From the NCBI GenBank assembly GCA_002477955.1, contig DLLE01000058.1:5901-57351 (forward strand): a DNA stretch of 51,451 nt. Direction: 5' to 3'. Positions within the stretch are counted from its first letter, which is position 1. The number at the start of each line of letters is the position of its first letter. The stretch is from Treponema sp. UBA7570. GTDB taxonomy: Bacteria; Spirochaetota; Spirochaetia; Treponematales; Treponemataceae. Position numbers and translations under genes: made by a program. The notes beneath the pieces are model-generated. The model was given only the letters and a program-made list of their open reading frames with translations, searched no databases and was not told the origin of the DNA. Positions 30,114 through 38,956 of the stretch are shown here, one piece after another.

Positions 30114-31931
30114 ATGCAATTTGATAATCCGTTAATTGTTCAAAGTGACAGAACTCTGCTTCTTGATGTACATGCTCCGCGCGCAGCCGAATGCCGCAAT
30201 GCGCTGATTCCCTTTGCCGAACTTGAACGGTCTCCCGAACATTTGCATACTTACCGTTTAACTGCGCTTTCTTTGTGGAATGCCTCCGGCGCAGGCTTTA
30301 AACCAGAACAGGCGATTGGTGTTCTTAAAGAATTTTCCCGTTACGATGTGCCGCAGTCTGTCGAGCAGTGGATTTTGGAAACTGCCGGCCGTTTTGGAAA
30401 ACTTCGTCTTGTTCAAGGTCCGAAAATTGAAGTTCCTTTGACTGCGGCTAACCCTGAAGGCAAAAAAGACCCTAAACAGATTACGGAAGAATATTTGTAT
30501 TTGGTGACGGAAAGTTCTCTTGTTTACCGCGAAATTGCCGCCTGCAGCGTTGGAAAAAAAATGCTGACTGAGTGTCAGTACGAAGAGCCTTCCGGAATAA
30601 GCGAAGATAAAAAAGTAAAGGTTTCCGAAAACGAAAAACACAACTGCTTTATGCTGCATTTGACCGACCGTGGAACTGTAAAACAGGACTTGCTGAGACT
30701 TGGCTGGCCTGTAAAAGACGACGTTCCTCTGGCAGAAGGCGAACCATTGGAAGTGAACCTTCGGAAAGTGACGAATTCTGGGCGCCCTTTCGAACTTCGC
30801 AATTACCAAAAAGAAGCGGCTGTGGCTCTTGTTGGCGACAAAGGTCCTGGAACCGGGTTTGGCACTATTGTTCTTCCTTGCGGGGCAGGAAAAACAGTTG
30901 TCGGCATGACGGTAATGGATTTATTAAAGACCAGCACGCTGATTATTACGACAAATATTTCTGCTGTGCACCAGTGGATTGAAGAACTTGTCGATAAAAC
31001 CGACCTTCCGCGCGATATGATTGCAGAATATACTGGAGAAAACAAAGTTATAAAGCCTGTTACCGTTGCAACTTATCAAATTTTAACATGGCGGCCGGAA
31101 AAAGACGGACCTTATCCGCATTTTGCGCTTTTTAGGCAGCGCAATTGGGGGCTTATAATTTACGACGAAGTGCACATGCTTCCGGCTCCTGTTTTTCGCG
31201 TGACGGCAGAAATTCAGGCGATTCGTCGTGTAGGACTTACTGCGACTTTGGTGCGCGAAGACGGATGTGAAGGAAACGTTTTTAGCCTTGTTGGTCCAAA
31301 ACGCTACGATGTTCCGTGGAAAGACCTTGAAGCTACGGGCTGGATTGCTTCTGCCGAATGTATTGAGTTGCGTCTGGATTTGAGCAGCGAAAAAGAGCTT
31401 GAATATGCAGTTTCTCCTCTAAGAAAAAAACATCGGATTGCAAGCGAAAATCCCGAAAAATATAAAATTGTTGAAAAACTCGTAAAAGAGAATCCCGAAG
31501 ACAAAATTCTGATTATTGGGCAGTATCTGGAACAGCTTGGCGAAATTGCAAAAATGCTGAAAGTGCCTGTCATAACTGGAAAAACTCAAAATGAAGAGCG
31601 CGATCAGATTTATGCGAAATTCCGGTCTGGTGAAATTCGTGTTCTGGTTGTTTCAAAAGTTGCAAATTTTGCAATTGATTTGCCAGACGCAAGCATGGCA
31701 ATTCAAGTGAGCGGAACTTTTGGAAGCCGTCAGGAAGAAGCGCAGCGTCTTGGCAGAATTCTGCGTCCGAAAGAGCGAAAAAGCCGTTTTTTTACGCTGA
31801 TTACGCGGAATACGGTCGAGGAAGACTTTGGTTCTAATCGTCAGAAATTTCTGGCGGAACAAGGATATGCTTACCGCGTCGTGAGAGTTTCCAATTCAAC
31901 AGAACTGGTGCTTTCAGATTGCTGTAATTAA
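30114..31931 (+). CDS. XPB/Rad25-type DNA helicase
   Basis: A 605-residue superfamily-2 helicase. The N-terminus has the bacterial XPB text PLIVQSDRTLLLDVH and SPEHLHTYRLTALSLWNA. Walker A GAGKT is at 257-261, the DEVH box at 351-354, the TAT motif then the XPB-specific RED at 381-383, and the arginine-finger QRLGRILRP near 560. XPB proteins unwind DNA in repair (and, in eukaryotes, transcription). T. pallidum has an ERCC3-like gene, so this is at home in treponemes. The XPB partner gene follows after about 77 bases, an arrangement that suggests a two-protein machine. Confidence 0.93.
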   Translation: MQFDNPLIVQSDRTLLLDVHAPRAAECRNALIPFAELERSPEHLHTYRLTALSLWNASGAGFKPEQAIGVLKEFSRYDVPQSVEQWILETAGRFGKLRLVQGPKIEVPLTAANPEGKKDPKQITEEYLYLVTESSLVYREIAACSVGKKMLTECQYEEPSGISEDKKVKVSENEKHNCFMLHLTDRGTVKQDLLRLGWPVKDDVPLAEGEPLEVNLRKVTNSGRPFELRNYQKEAAVALVGDKGPGTGFGTIVLPCGAGKTVVGMTVMDLLKTSTLIITTNISAVHQWIEELVDKTDLPRDMIAEYTGENKVIKPVTVATYQILTWRPEKDGPYPHFALFRQRNWGLIIYDEVHMLPAPVFRVTAEIQAIRRVGLTATLVREDGCEGNVFSLVGPKRYDVPWKDLEATGWIASAECIELRLDLSSEKELEYAVSPLRKKHRIASENPEKYKIVEKLVKENPEDKILIIGQYLEQLGEIAKMLKVPVITGKTQNEERDQIYAKFRSGEIRVLVVSKVANFAIDLPDASMAIQVSGTFGSRQEEAQRLGRILRPKERKSRFFTLITRNTVEEDFGSNRQKFLAEQGYAYRVVRVSNSTELVLSDCCN

Positions 31932-32008
31932 AAAATGCGGTTGTTGAGCTGAACGGATTTATGCCGTCAGAAACATCAAAAAAAACATACTTTTTGAGGG
32001 GGAATAAA

Positions 32009-34213
32009 ATGATAAAAGTTGATCCTAAGGTTCAGAGAATAATTGACTGGAGAGAAAGTTTTATTACTTTGCCGGATAATCACTTTTTTGAGCTTATTAG
32101 AATGTATTTGGGCGAAATTCATTCCCCGTTCAACAAACAAAAGCTTATTGAACAGCTCGGCGCATTTTTGAGAAAAGAAGAAAACCGCCGCACAATCATA
32201 AATTTGCTGTCCGAAAGCGATATTTTAATTCTTGCCGCTGTTTATTATATTCCAAATGCGACAACCGAAAAACTTTCCAATTTTTTTGACAAAACAATCA
32301 ATTTTGCAAAACTTTATGAAAGGCTTTTGAATCTTGAAGAAAGGCTCTTGATTTACCGCCACGGCGACAAAAATACGCGCAAAACCCTGATTTCGTTAAA
32401 TCCTATGCTCGAAGATGAAATTCTTCCGCTTCTCAGCAAAAAAATTCTCTTGCCATTGCCTGTTCTCGAAACTCGAAACGAAGAAGTTCCTCCATCGCTT
32501 ACGCCGGAAAAGCTTGCTGCCTTTGTAAATTTTGTCTGCACAAATCCAGGACTTTGCAAGGCGGACGGAACTATAAAAAAACGCGATTGCGAAAAACTTG
32601 AAGAAATCTTCGGTTCTGGAACTGCGCCTGTTTTTCAGCATATTTTTACTGCTTTTATAAATCTTTCGCTCGTAAAAGAAGATTTGAACGGTTATGAAAT
32701 CGACAGTGCAAGGCTAAAATCTTTTGCCGGGCTTGACGAAAAACTTCAGTACGCTTATTTATGCGTTGCTGGAATTGGACGCTTTAGCCGCACCTCTCTT
32801 ATGAGCCAGGCAAAACTTCTTCTCGAAACCGCAAATTCTCTGCCGGCAACAGGTTTTGCGCGCACCAGCGTTTTAAGAACGGCATTTTTGCTTTTTGAAA
32901 AAGACCCTTCTGCATTTTCTTCGTCGGAACGTGCTTTTGGAGGAGGTCGTTTTAATTCGATTTTGGCCCGCGCTCAGGGAGAAGATGAAAATTCCTCTTC
33001 AAATTCGATTTTGGAAAATCCGTCTGCGGTTATGGACCGACTCTGCGACAGCGCCGCAATGTTTGGAATTTTGCAGGAATACGGAAAGGACGAAAACGGA
33101 GAAACTGTTTTTGTAAAAGGCGGAATTCTTTTTAAGAAGACAGTTTCTGGCGCAGGAATTGGAGCTGAGCCTGAGCTTCCTAAAGTTTTGAATATTGATC
33201 CAGCCTTTAATGTTACGGTTTTTCCGGGGCTTCCTCTGAAAGAGCTTTTACCGCTTATGAGAATTATGGACTTAAAGCAGTTTGATACTGCCGCGGTTTT
33301 TGAAATTACCAGAAAATCCATAATGCGCGCTTTGGACAGCGGTTTTGGCGAAAAAGAAATTTTAGAAATTATAAAGAAATTCTGCGCTTATGAACTTCCG
33401 GAAAATCTTCTTGTGAGCATTGAGGACTGGAGCAATTCATATTCTTCTGCAAATTTGTACAAAGGCTATGTTCTAAAAGTTGATGAAAAAAGCACAGTCT
33501 TGGTTCAGAACAATCCTTCGATCTCTCCAAAAATTTCTAAAATTATTGCACCCGGCGCATTTTTGCTGAATGTTGCTTCGGACGAAGAAGCGCAAAACCT
33601 GATAAAAGAGAGCGGACTGGACTTTATCGGAAGCATTCAGACGCCAAAAAGCGAATTTTCCGGATCGGCTTTTCCTGTTTTTGAAATAAACAGAACAGCC
33701 GGCAGCGCGCTTTTGGGTGGCGGAACAGCACAGCTTAGGAGCGGAGCAATTTCTGAAAGCGATGGAAGCGACAGTTACGGAGTTATAACTACGGACGAGG
33801 AAAGAAAAGAGCATTTTGATATGCTCCGCGGACTTTTGGACAAAATGGCGATTACTCCGGAGCAGAGGGAAGGGCTTTTGCTCAGAATAAACAGAAAAAT
33901 TATTTTGACTCCCCAGCAGCTCAATGCAGACAGCGTAAAACTCGAACAAATTGAAGCGAACGGAATGGATTATCAGGGAAAAGTTCATGTTGCGGAAAGC
34001 GCGATTACTCAGAATATGATGCTTGAACTTGAATACGACGACAAAAAAATGCCGGACGGACTGGCAGTAATTGTCGGAACTCCAGTTTCTGTAGAAAAAA
34101 ATCCGGTGGACAGCGTTGTTCATCTTGTCGTTGAGCCTGAACACGAAGAAAGAGCTTTTTCTCTCGGACATGCACGCAACGTAAAGCGGATCCGCGGTTC
34201 GGTTTTAAGATAA
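32009..34213 (+). CDS. XPB-partner protein with Helicase_C_3-type domain
   Basis: A 734-residue protein from ATG 32009, set by GAGGGGG seven bases upstream. Residues of about 395-480 match the domain called helicase C_3 or Ssl2 N-terminal type: an NIDPAFNVTVFPGLPLKELL start, FEITRKSIMRAL in the middle and YELPENLLVSIEDW at the end. The first 300 residues are helical and winged-helix-like. The C-terminal 120 residues are beta-rich and end in basic NVKRIRGSVLR. It has no helicase motifs of its own. It follows the XPB gene and probably acts as its DNA-damage or regulatory subunit, in the way Bax1 works with archaeal XPB, though it is not Bax1-like in sequence. Confidence 0.75.
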   Translation: MIKVDPKVQRIIDWRESFITLPDNHFFELIRMYLGEIHSPFNKQKLIEQLGAFLRKEENRRTIINLLSESDILILAAVYYIPNATTEKLSNFFDKTINFAKLYERLLNLEERLLIYRHGDKNTRKTLISLNPMLEDEILPLLSKKILLPLPVLETRNEEVPPSLTPEKLAAFVNFVCTNPGLCKADGTIKKRDCEKLEEIFGSGTAPVFQHIFTAFINLSLVKEDLNGYEIDSARLKSFAGLDEKLQYAYLCVAGIGRFSRTSLMSQAKLLLETANSLPATGFARTSVLRTAFLLFEKDPSAFSSSERAFGGGRFNSILARAQGEDENSSSNSILENPSAVMDRLCDSAAMFGILQEYGKDENGETVFVKGGILFKKTVSGAGIGAEPELPKVLNIDPAFNVTVFPGLPLKELLPLMRIMDLKQFDTAAVFEITRKSIMRALDSGFGEKEILEIIKKFCAYELPENLLVSIEDWSNSYSSANLYKGYVLKVDEKSTVLVQNNPSISPKISKIIAPGAFLLNVASDEEAQNLIKESGLDFIGSIQTPKSEFSGSAFPVFEINRTAGSALLGGGTAQLRSGAISESDGSDSYGVITTDEERKEHFDMLRGLLDKMAITPEQREGLLLRINRKIILTPQQLNADSVKLEQIEANGMDYQGKVHVAESAITQNMMLELEYDDKKMPDGLAVIVGTPVSVEKNPVDSVVHLVVEPEHEERAFSLGHARNVKRIRGSVLR

Positions 34214-34452
34214 ATTGAAAAATTGTCCGTACGGCAAAATAAAAAAATGTTTTTTTGTGCGGAGATTTTTTGTTCGACCGGAAAACTTAGCCCGGATCGC
34301 CACGGAAAGACCGGACGAGCGGAGCGAAGGAGGACTTGCAGTAAGAGCCGGATAAGACAGAAAATTGCGCTCCAAAATAAAAACTGACAAAATTTCAAAA
34401 ATCTGTTACTCTTTATAAGAACAAAATTTTACTGAAAACGGACACAAAAAAA

Positions 34453-35358
34453 ATGATTTCTGGAATTTTAATCGAAGGTTTTATTTACGGCATTATGGTT
34501 TTGGGCGTTTTTATGACTTTTCGCGTCCTTAACTTTTGCGACATGACGGTTGACGGTTCTTTTCCGATGGGCGCGTGTATTCTTGCTGCATGCCTTACTC
34601 ACGGGATTTCGCCTTCTTGCGCGCTTGTGATTGCTTTTTGTGGCGGCGCGGCTGCCGGTTTTTTTACCACTTTGATTTATTCAAAACTGCGGATTCCTGA
34701 TCTTTTAGCCGGAATTCTGGTTATGACAATGCTTTATTCCGTGAACTTGCGGATTATGTCGAACCAGGCAAATGTTTCTTTGTTGCGGCTCAATACGATT
34801 TTTAAAAGTCTTTCCAGGGCTTTTCCTGCTGCCGGCGACTGGTCAATCGTGATTTTTGTTGCGGTTTTTGTCGCAATCCTTACTTTTTTGCTCAACACTT
34901 TTTTTTCTACAGATTTTGGCTTGACGATGGGCGCTTTAGGTTCTAATCCGCAGATGGTGATTAGCCAGGGAGTTGATCCGCGTTTTGTGCGTGCTGTTGG
35001 GATTTGCCTTGGAGACGCAATGGCCGCTCTTTCTGGAGCGATGTTTGCAATGTATCAGGGATTTGCCGATGTTGGAAGCGGAACTGGAGTTGTGGTTTCG
35101 GGGCTTGCTTCTCTTATGCTTGGTGAATTTTTGATTCGTTCAAACAAAATCGGCTGGCAGACTTTCCGCGTAATTCTCGGTTCAATTTTGTACCGCGCGC
35201 TTATGTACGTTGCCCGGCGTTATGGAAGCTCTGTTGGACTTGGTCCGAACGACTTAAAGCTTATTACCGGACTTTTAATAATAGTCTGCCTGATAATTTC
35301 AAAAACGAATATTAGCGCATATTTTAAAGAACACTTAAAAAGGCCTCCTGTAAGCTGA
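34453..35358 (+). CDS. ABC uptake transporter permease (TrpY-like)
   Basis: A 301-residue inner-membrane permease with about eight or nine helices, of the BPD_transp_2 group used with family-2 substrate-binding lipoproteins. Typical features are FRVLNFCDMTVDGSFPMGA near the start, GALGSNPQMVISQGVD in the coupling loop, and LASLMLGEFL late. The ATPase gene follows 63 bases later and the binding lipoprotein after that, giving a complete uptake system. Members of this type carry tryptophan or other small amino acids; the substrate here is open. The ribosome site is weak. Confidence 0.88.
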   Translation: MISGILIEGFIYGIMVLGVFMTFRVLNFCDMTVDGSFPMGACILAACLTHGISPSCALVIAFCGGAAAGFFTTLIYSKLRIPDLLAGILVMTMLYSVNLRIMSNQANVSLLRLNTIFKSLSRAFPAAGDWSIVIFVAVFVAILTFLLNTFFSTDFGLTMGALGSNPQMVISQGVDPRFVRAVGICLGDAMAALSGAMFAMYQGFADVGSGTGVVVSGLASLMLGEFLIRSNKIGWQTFRVILGSILYRALMYVARRYGSSVGLGPNDLKLITGLLIIVCLIISKTNISAYFKEHLKRPPVS

Positions 35359-35421
35359 AAATTGGGAGAAACATTAAAGACCAATAAAAACTTTGCCTAA
35401 ACTTCATTATGGGAGAAAACG

Positions 35422-36216
35422 ATGCTTGAATTAAAAGATATTGGAATTACATTTAATGCGCATTCGCCGGACGAAAACAAAGCTTTGTCGGGAATAAATT
35501 TAAAAATTAACCGCGGAGATTTTATAACTGTAATTGGTTCAAACGGAGCCGGAAAATCAACTCTTTACAATATAATTGCAGGAACTTTAAAGCCGACCAC
35601 CGGGAAAATTTTTCTTGAACAGAACGGCGCTGTCCGTGATATAACCGGTGATCCTGAATACAAGCGCGCCCGCTACATTGGACGCATTTTTCAAAATCCT
35701 CTTTTGGGAACAGCCGGAAAAATGAAGCTTGAAGACAATATGGTGATTTCCAGCAAAAAAGGAAACAAAGGCTTAAAAATTTCGCTGAATAACCGTCTTC
35801 GCGAGCAGTTCCGCGAACAGCTTAAAGAGCTCAATATGGGACTCGAAAACCGCCTAAACGACAATGTTGAACAGTTTTCCGGCGGCCAGAGACAGGCTCT
35901 TACGCTTTTGATGGCGGTTATGAGCAAGCCGGATCTGCTTTTGCTTGATGAGCATACTGCCGCCCTCGACCCGGCAAATGCCGACCTTGTAATGCAGCTT
36001 ACTCTCAAATTTACACGCGAAATGGGACTTACAACGATGATGGTTACTCATAATATGCAGCACGCGCTCGATTACGGAAACCGCCTCATCATGATGCACA
36101 AAGGGCGGATAATTCTGGACATAAACGGCGAGCAGAAAAAAAATCTTACAATGGAAGACTTAATCGCCCAGTTTAAAAAAATACAGGTTTCAAACGACGC
36201 ATTGATGCTTCAGTAA
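35422..36216 (+). CDS. ABC transporter ATP-binding protein
   Basis: A 264-residue ATPase. Walker A GSNGAGKST is at 39-47, the signature is FSGGQRQ, Walker B is LLLLDEHTAALDP with an extra H after the catalytic Glu, and the switch His is in MVTHNM. GGGAG lies six bases before the ATG. It powers the uptake system formed with the permease before it and the lipoprotein after it. Confidence 0.93.
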   Translation: MLELKDIGITFNAHSPDENKALSGINLKINRGDFITVIGSNGAGKSTLYNIIAGTLKPTTGKIFLEQNGAVRDITGDPEYKRARYIGRIFQNPLLGTAGKMKLEDNMVISSKKGNKGLKISLNNRLREQFREQLKELNMGLENRLNDNVEQFSGGQRQALTLLMAVMSKPDLLLLDEHTAALDPANADLVMQLTLKFTREMGLTTMMVTHNMQHALDYGNRLIMMHKGRIILDINGEQKKNLTMEDLIAQFKKIQVSNDALMLQ

Positions 36217-36247
36217 AATTAAAAAAAACGCAAAAAAAAAATTCTTC

Positions 36248-36277
36248 TTGACATAATGTTTCTATTTATAGTAACAT
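36248..36277 (+). promoter_or_regulatory. Promoter of the substrate-binding lipoprotein
   Basis: A perfect TTGACA (36248-36253), an 18-base spacer and TAACAT (36272-36277). It would raise expression of the binding protein above that of the permease and ATPase, a common pattern for such systems. Confidence 0.55.
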
Positions 36278-36308
36278 TGTGGAGTAATCACTTTTTTGGA
36301 GGAATTTT

Positions 36309-37313
36309 ATGAAACTCGTAAATAAGATTGTTTTTTCTGCAATTGCTGCGGCCTTGCTTTTTGGAACTCTTTCATGCTCAAAAAAATCAGCAAAGTCTGA
36401 GAAAAAAGTAAAGATTGGAATTGCAAAAATCGTTCAGCACGTTGCTTTGGATTCTGTTGAACAGGGCATTATCGATTATTTAAAAGATAACGGAGTTGAT
36501 GCGGAATACGACTTGCAGAATGCAAACGGCGATGTAAACACAGCCGCACAGATTGCGCTCAAATACAAGGACGAAAATGTGGATGTTGCCGTAGGAATTG
36601 CAACTCCTGTAGCGCTCGCCCTTGCAAATTCAATAAAAGATATTCCTGTAGTATTTGGAACAATTACAGATCCTCTCGGCGCTGGACTTGTAACAACTCT
36701 TGACCACGGCGAAGGAAACGTTACCGGCATGAGCGACGCGATTCCGACAGAACAGCACATTGCGCTTTTTAAGGAAATTGCCGGAATCAAGACACTTGGC
36801 TACATCTATACATCGAGCGAGGCAAATTCCGTTTCTTCCCTCGAACTTGTAAAAAATGCCTGCCAGAAACTCGGACTTAACCTTGTGACTCAGTCAATTA
36901 CAAATTCAAGCGAAGTAAAACAGGCGGCAGAAACAATCGTAGACCGCGTTGACGGAATTTATCTTACAACAGACAATACCGTTTTTAGCGCCCTTTCCAG
37001 CCTTATTCAGGTTTTTGAAAAGGCAAAAAAGCCGATTTTCTCCGGCGACGTGACTGGCGCAATGAACGGCGGATGTGTAATCGCTTCCGGATTTAACTAT
37101 TACAAGGCTGGCCGTGCAACCGGCGAAATGGTTCTTCAGATTTTGAACGGCAAAAAACCGTCAGAACTTCCAGTCCGCTTTATGACAGAGCCAGAAGATT
37201 TTGACCTTTTGTTTGACCTGGATGCGGCAAAAAACTGCGGAATCGAAATTCCTAAAAAATATCTCGACACAGCAAGCATGATTTTTGAAAACGGAAAGCT
37301 TATCCAAAAGTAA
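36309..37313 (+). CDS. ABC transporter substrate-binding lipoprotein (TrpX-like)
   Basis: A 334-residue lipoprotein: signal to about residue 22, lipobox LSC with the cysteine at 23, then a Ser/Lys linker. The two-lobe body has ABC_sub_bind text: VKIGIAKIVQHVALDS, VAVGIATPVALALAN, PVVFGTITDPLGAGLV and TGMSDAIPTEQHIALFKEI. It is anchored at the outer face of the inner membrane and feeds the permease. GGAGG lies seven bases before the ATG. The linked permease and ATPase place it in one three-gene uptake system, with an extra promoter for itself. Confidence 0.92.
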   Translation: MKLVNKIVFSAIAAALLFGTLSCSKKSAKSEKKVKIGIAKIVQHVALDSVEQGIIDYLKDNGVDAEYDLQNANGDVNTAAQIALKYKDENVDVAVGIATPVALALANSIKDIPVVFGTITDPLGAGLVTTLDHGEGNVTGMSDAIPTEQHIALFKEIAGIKTLGYIYTSSEANSVSSLELVKNACQKLGLNLVTQSITNSSEVKQAAETIVDRVDGIYLTTDNTVFSALSSLIQVFEKAKKPIFSGDVTGAMNGGCVIASGFNYYKAGRATGEMVLQILNGKKPSELPVRFMTEPEDFDLLFDLDAAKNCGIEIPKKYLDTASMIFENGKLIQK

Positions 37314-37373
37314 AAAATCTGCAAAAAGCTAATTAGCCCAAATGTCGAGTTTTGATAAGAACAGTAATTTAAG

Positions 37374-37475
37374 TGTCATTCCCGTGCTACGACACTGCGA
37401 TGTTTACACAGTAAACTCGGTCAGGAATCTGTTGGAAATTTTCAATTGATTATCGGATCAAGCCCGATAATGACA
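37374..37475 (+). repeat. Intergenic repeat element, copy A
   Basis: A 102-base element bounded by TGTCATT and its inverse AATGACA. Inside are CCCGTGC near the left end, AGGAATCTGTTGGAAATTTT in the middle, and a small stem TTATCGG...CCGATAA at the right. Homology to copy B continues outside both ends (AAGAACAGT at 37358, ATAAAACTCGAAATT at 37483). The right outer edge overlaps the end of the methyltransferase gene and supplies its stop codon. Confidence 0.7.
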
Positions 37476-37495
37476 TTAAATTATAAAACTCGAAA

Positions 37496-38758
37496 TTAAG
37501 GGTAATTAAGAAGATTTTCTAAAGTCTGATTTACGCCAAGTTCCTGTAAAATTTTGCAGGAACTTTTTTTTGCACCGGCTTCCTCTTCAAAGCCGGATTT
37601 TTTTATTGCGCGGATCATAAGGTTTTTTGGAGTGCCTTCGTCGTCAATAAATTCAACCATCTGCACTTTGTATCCGGAATTTTCCAAAAGCTCGCCACGG
37701 ACAGCATCCGTAACAAGCGCAGAAAAACGCTCTTTTATAAGCCCGTATCTTAAAAGAGGTTCAAAAATCGAATTTTCACCGGCTTTATTTTTTTTAAGCT
37801 GCAAATTTATTTCGTGCTGGCAGCAAGGCACAGAAAGAATCGCAGACGCGCCTTTTTTTATTGCGTAGCTTAAGGCGTAGTCGGTCGCAGTGTCGCAGGC
37901 GTGCAGGGTGATTATAATGTCCGGTTTTTTGTCCTCTCCAAATTCAGCAATGTCGCCGACCGCAAAGCTCAAATTTTTAAGGCCAAGCTCGTCCGAAAGT
38001 CTTGAGCAGTATTCAATTACGTCTTTTTTTAAATCCAGCCCGAAAATTTTGCACGGAACTTTTAAAATTTCAGTCAAAAAATACTGAACTGCAAACGTCA
38101 GATAGCTTTTTCCAGAGCCAAAATCAACAACGCTCAGTTCTCCGCCAGCTTTTTTTGCCAAAACTTCGAGAGCCGCGTCCTTAAAAATTTCCAAAAAACG
38201 GTTAATTTGCCGGAATTTGTCGTATTTTGCCGCAATAACCCTGCCTTCCGCCGTCATAATTCCGAGCCGCGCCAAAAACGGAACAGGTTTTCCCTCCGGA
38301 AGAATGTAATTTTTCTTTTTGTTAAAAGATTTTCCGGTTAAAAGATTTTTGTATGGAATTGGGCGTTCCCCTGCCGGGTCGGGTGTTCCACCGTTGTCAT
38401 TGCCTTCGGCAACGCCTTGCGGCGCGGTTCCACCCCCTAACGCATTTTTGTCTTTTATTTTTTTTACAAGACGGGTAACTTCGCCTTTTTTGTTTGCAAG
38501 AAGCGTAATTTCTTCGGTTTCTGTGCGTTCAATGCAGTTTTTAAAATTTGCAGGAACGTTTTTTTTGATAAATTCTATAGCTTCCTCGGCGTTCATTTTT
38601 TTATGAAAAACCTGGGTTTTTGTGTAAAATTCGGCAAGATAGAGATTTTGCGCCAGTTTCGAAGAAACAGAAAGTTTAATTTTTACCCGGATATAAGAAT
38701 TTTCCGGGTTGTCATTTGTTTTTTTTGCAGGTTTAGAAAGTGTCGCGGATAAAAGCAT
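37496..38758 (-). CDS. SAM-dependent methyltransferase, METTL25/RRNAD1-like
   Basis: A 420-residue protein from ATG 38758 (a TTG 18 bases earlier is less likely). It has motif I VDFGSGKSYL (210-220), an HACDTATDYAL stretch (286-296) and VPCCQHE (310-315), the marks of the Methyltransf_32 family. Its substrate in bacteria is unknown, perhaps RNA or protein. Residues 106-134 are a Gly/Pro/Asn-rich insert coded by a GC-rich palindromic stretch unlike the rest of the gene. The stop codon and last residues lie in an intergenic repeat. TAAAAT seven bases before the ATG may be the -10 of a leaderless message. Confidence 0.8.
   Translation of the reverse strand: MLLSATLSKPAKKTNDNPENSYIRVKIKLSVSSKLAQNLYLAEFYTKTQVFHKKMNAEEAIEFIKKNVPANFKNCIERTETEEITLLANKKGEVTRLVKKIKDKNALGGGTAPQGVAEGNDNGGTPDPAGERPIPYKNLLTGKSFNKKKNYILPEGKPVPFLARLGIMTAEGRVIAAKYDKFRQINRFLEIFKDAALEVLAKKAGGELSVVDFGSGKSYLTFAVQYFLTEILKVPCKIFGLDLKKDVIEYCSRLSDELGLKNLSFAVGDIAEFGEDKKPDIIITLHACDTATDYALSYAIKKGASAILSVPCCQHEINLQLKKNKAGENSIFEPLLRYGLIKERFSALVTDAVRGELLENSGYKVQMVEFIDDEGTPKNLMIRAIKKSGFEEEAGAKKSSCKILQELGVNQTLENLLNYP
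38357..38443 (-). repeat. GC-rich in-frame insert within the methyltransferase gene
   Basis: About 87 bases that stand out by high G/C content and by small palindromes, including TTGCC-TTC-GGCAA at about 38397-38412, inside an AT-rich gene. It keeps the frame and codes for a low-complexity Gly/Pro-rich loop before the catalytic domain. It looks like a repeat inserted in a coding sequence. Confidence 0.5.
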
Positions 38759-38793
38759 AGCTTGTATTTTATCCAAAAAGCGTCAGCGATGAT

Positions 38794-38855
38794 AGCAGCG
38801 CGAAGCGTTCCTGAGGGCGTAGCGCTCAGGAATGGAGGCGAAAGCCGGAACTGCG
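38794..38855 (+). repeat. Hairpin repeat family, full copy with long stem
   Basis: AGCAGCGCGAAGCGT, then TTCCTGAG (38808-38815) paired with CTCAGGAA (38825-38832), then ATGGAGGCGAAAGCCGGAAC and TGCGG. Both flanks agree with the minus-strand copy at 8775-8824 while the stem differs. It lies between the divergent methyltransferase and parA genes. A second GC-rich part follows (CGACCCGCAAGGCGGGGG, to about 38885). Confidence 0.65.
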
Positions 38856-38956
38856 GCCGTAGCGACCCGCAAGGCGGGGGACGCCCAAAACTGAGAAACA
38901 AAAAATGTTTCTCAAAGGACTGTATTTTTAATGTCGTTTTGCGGTATAGTATTTAT

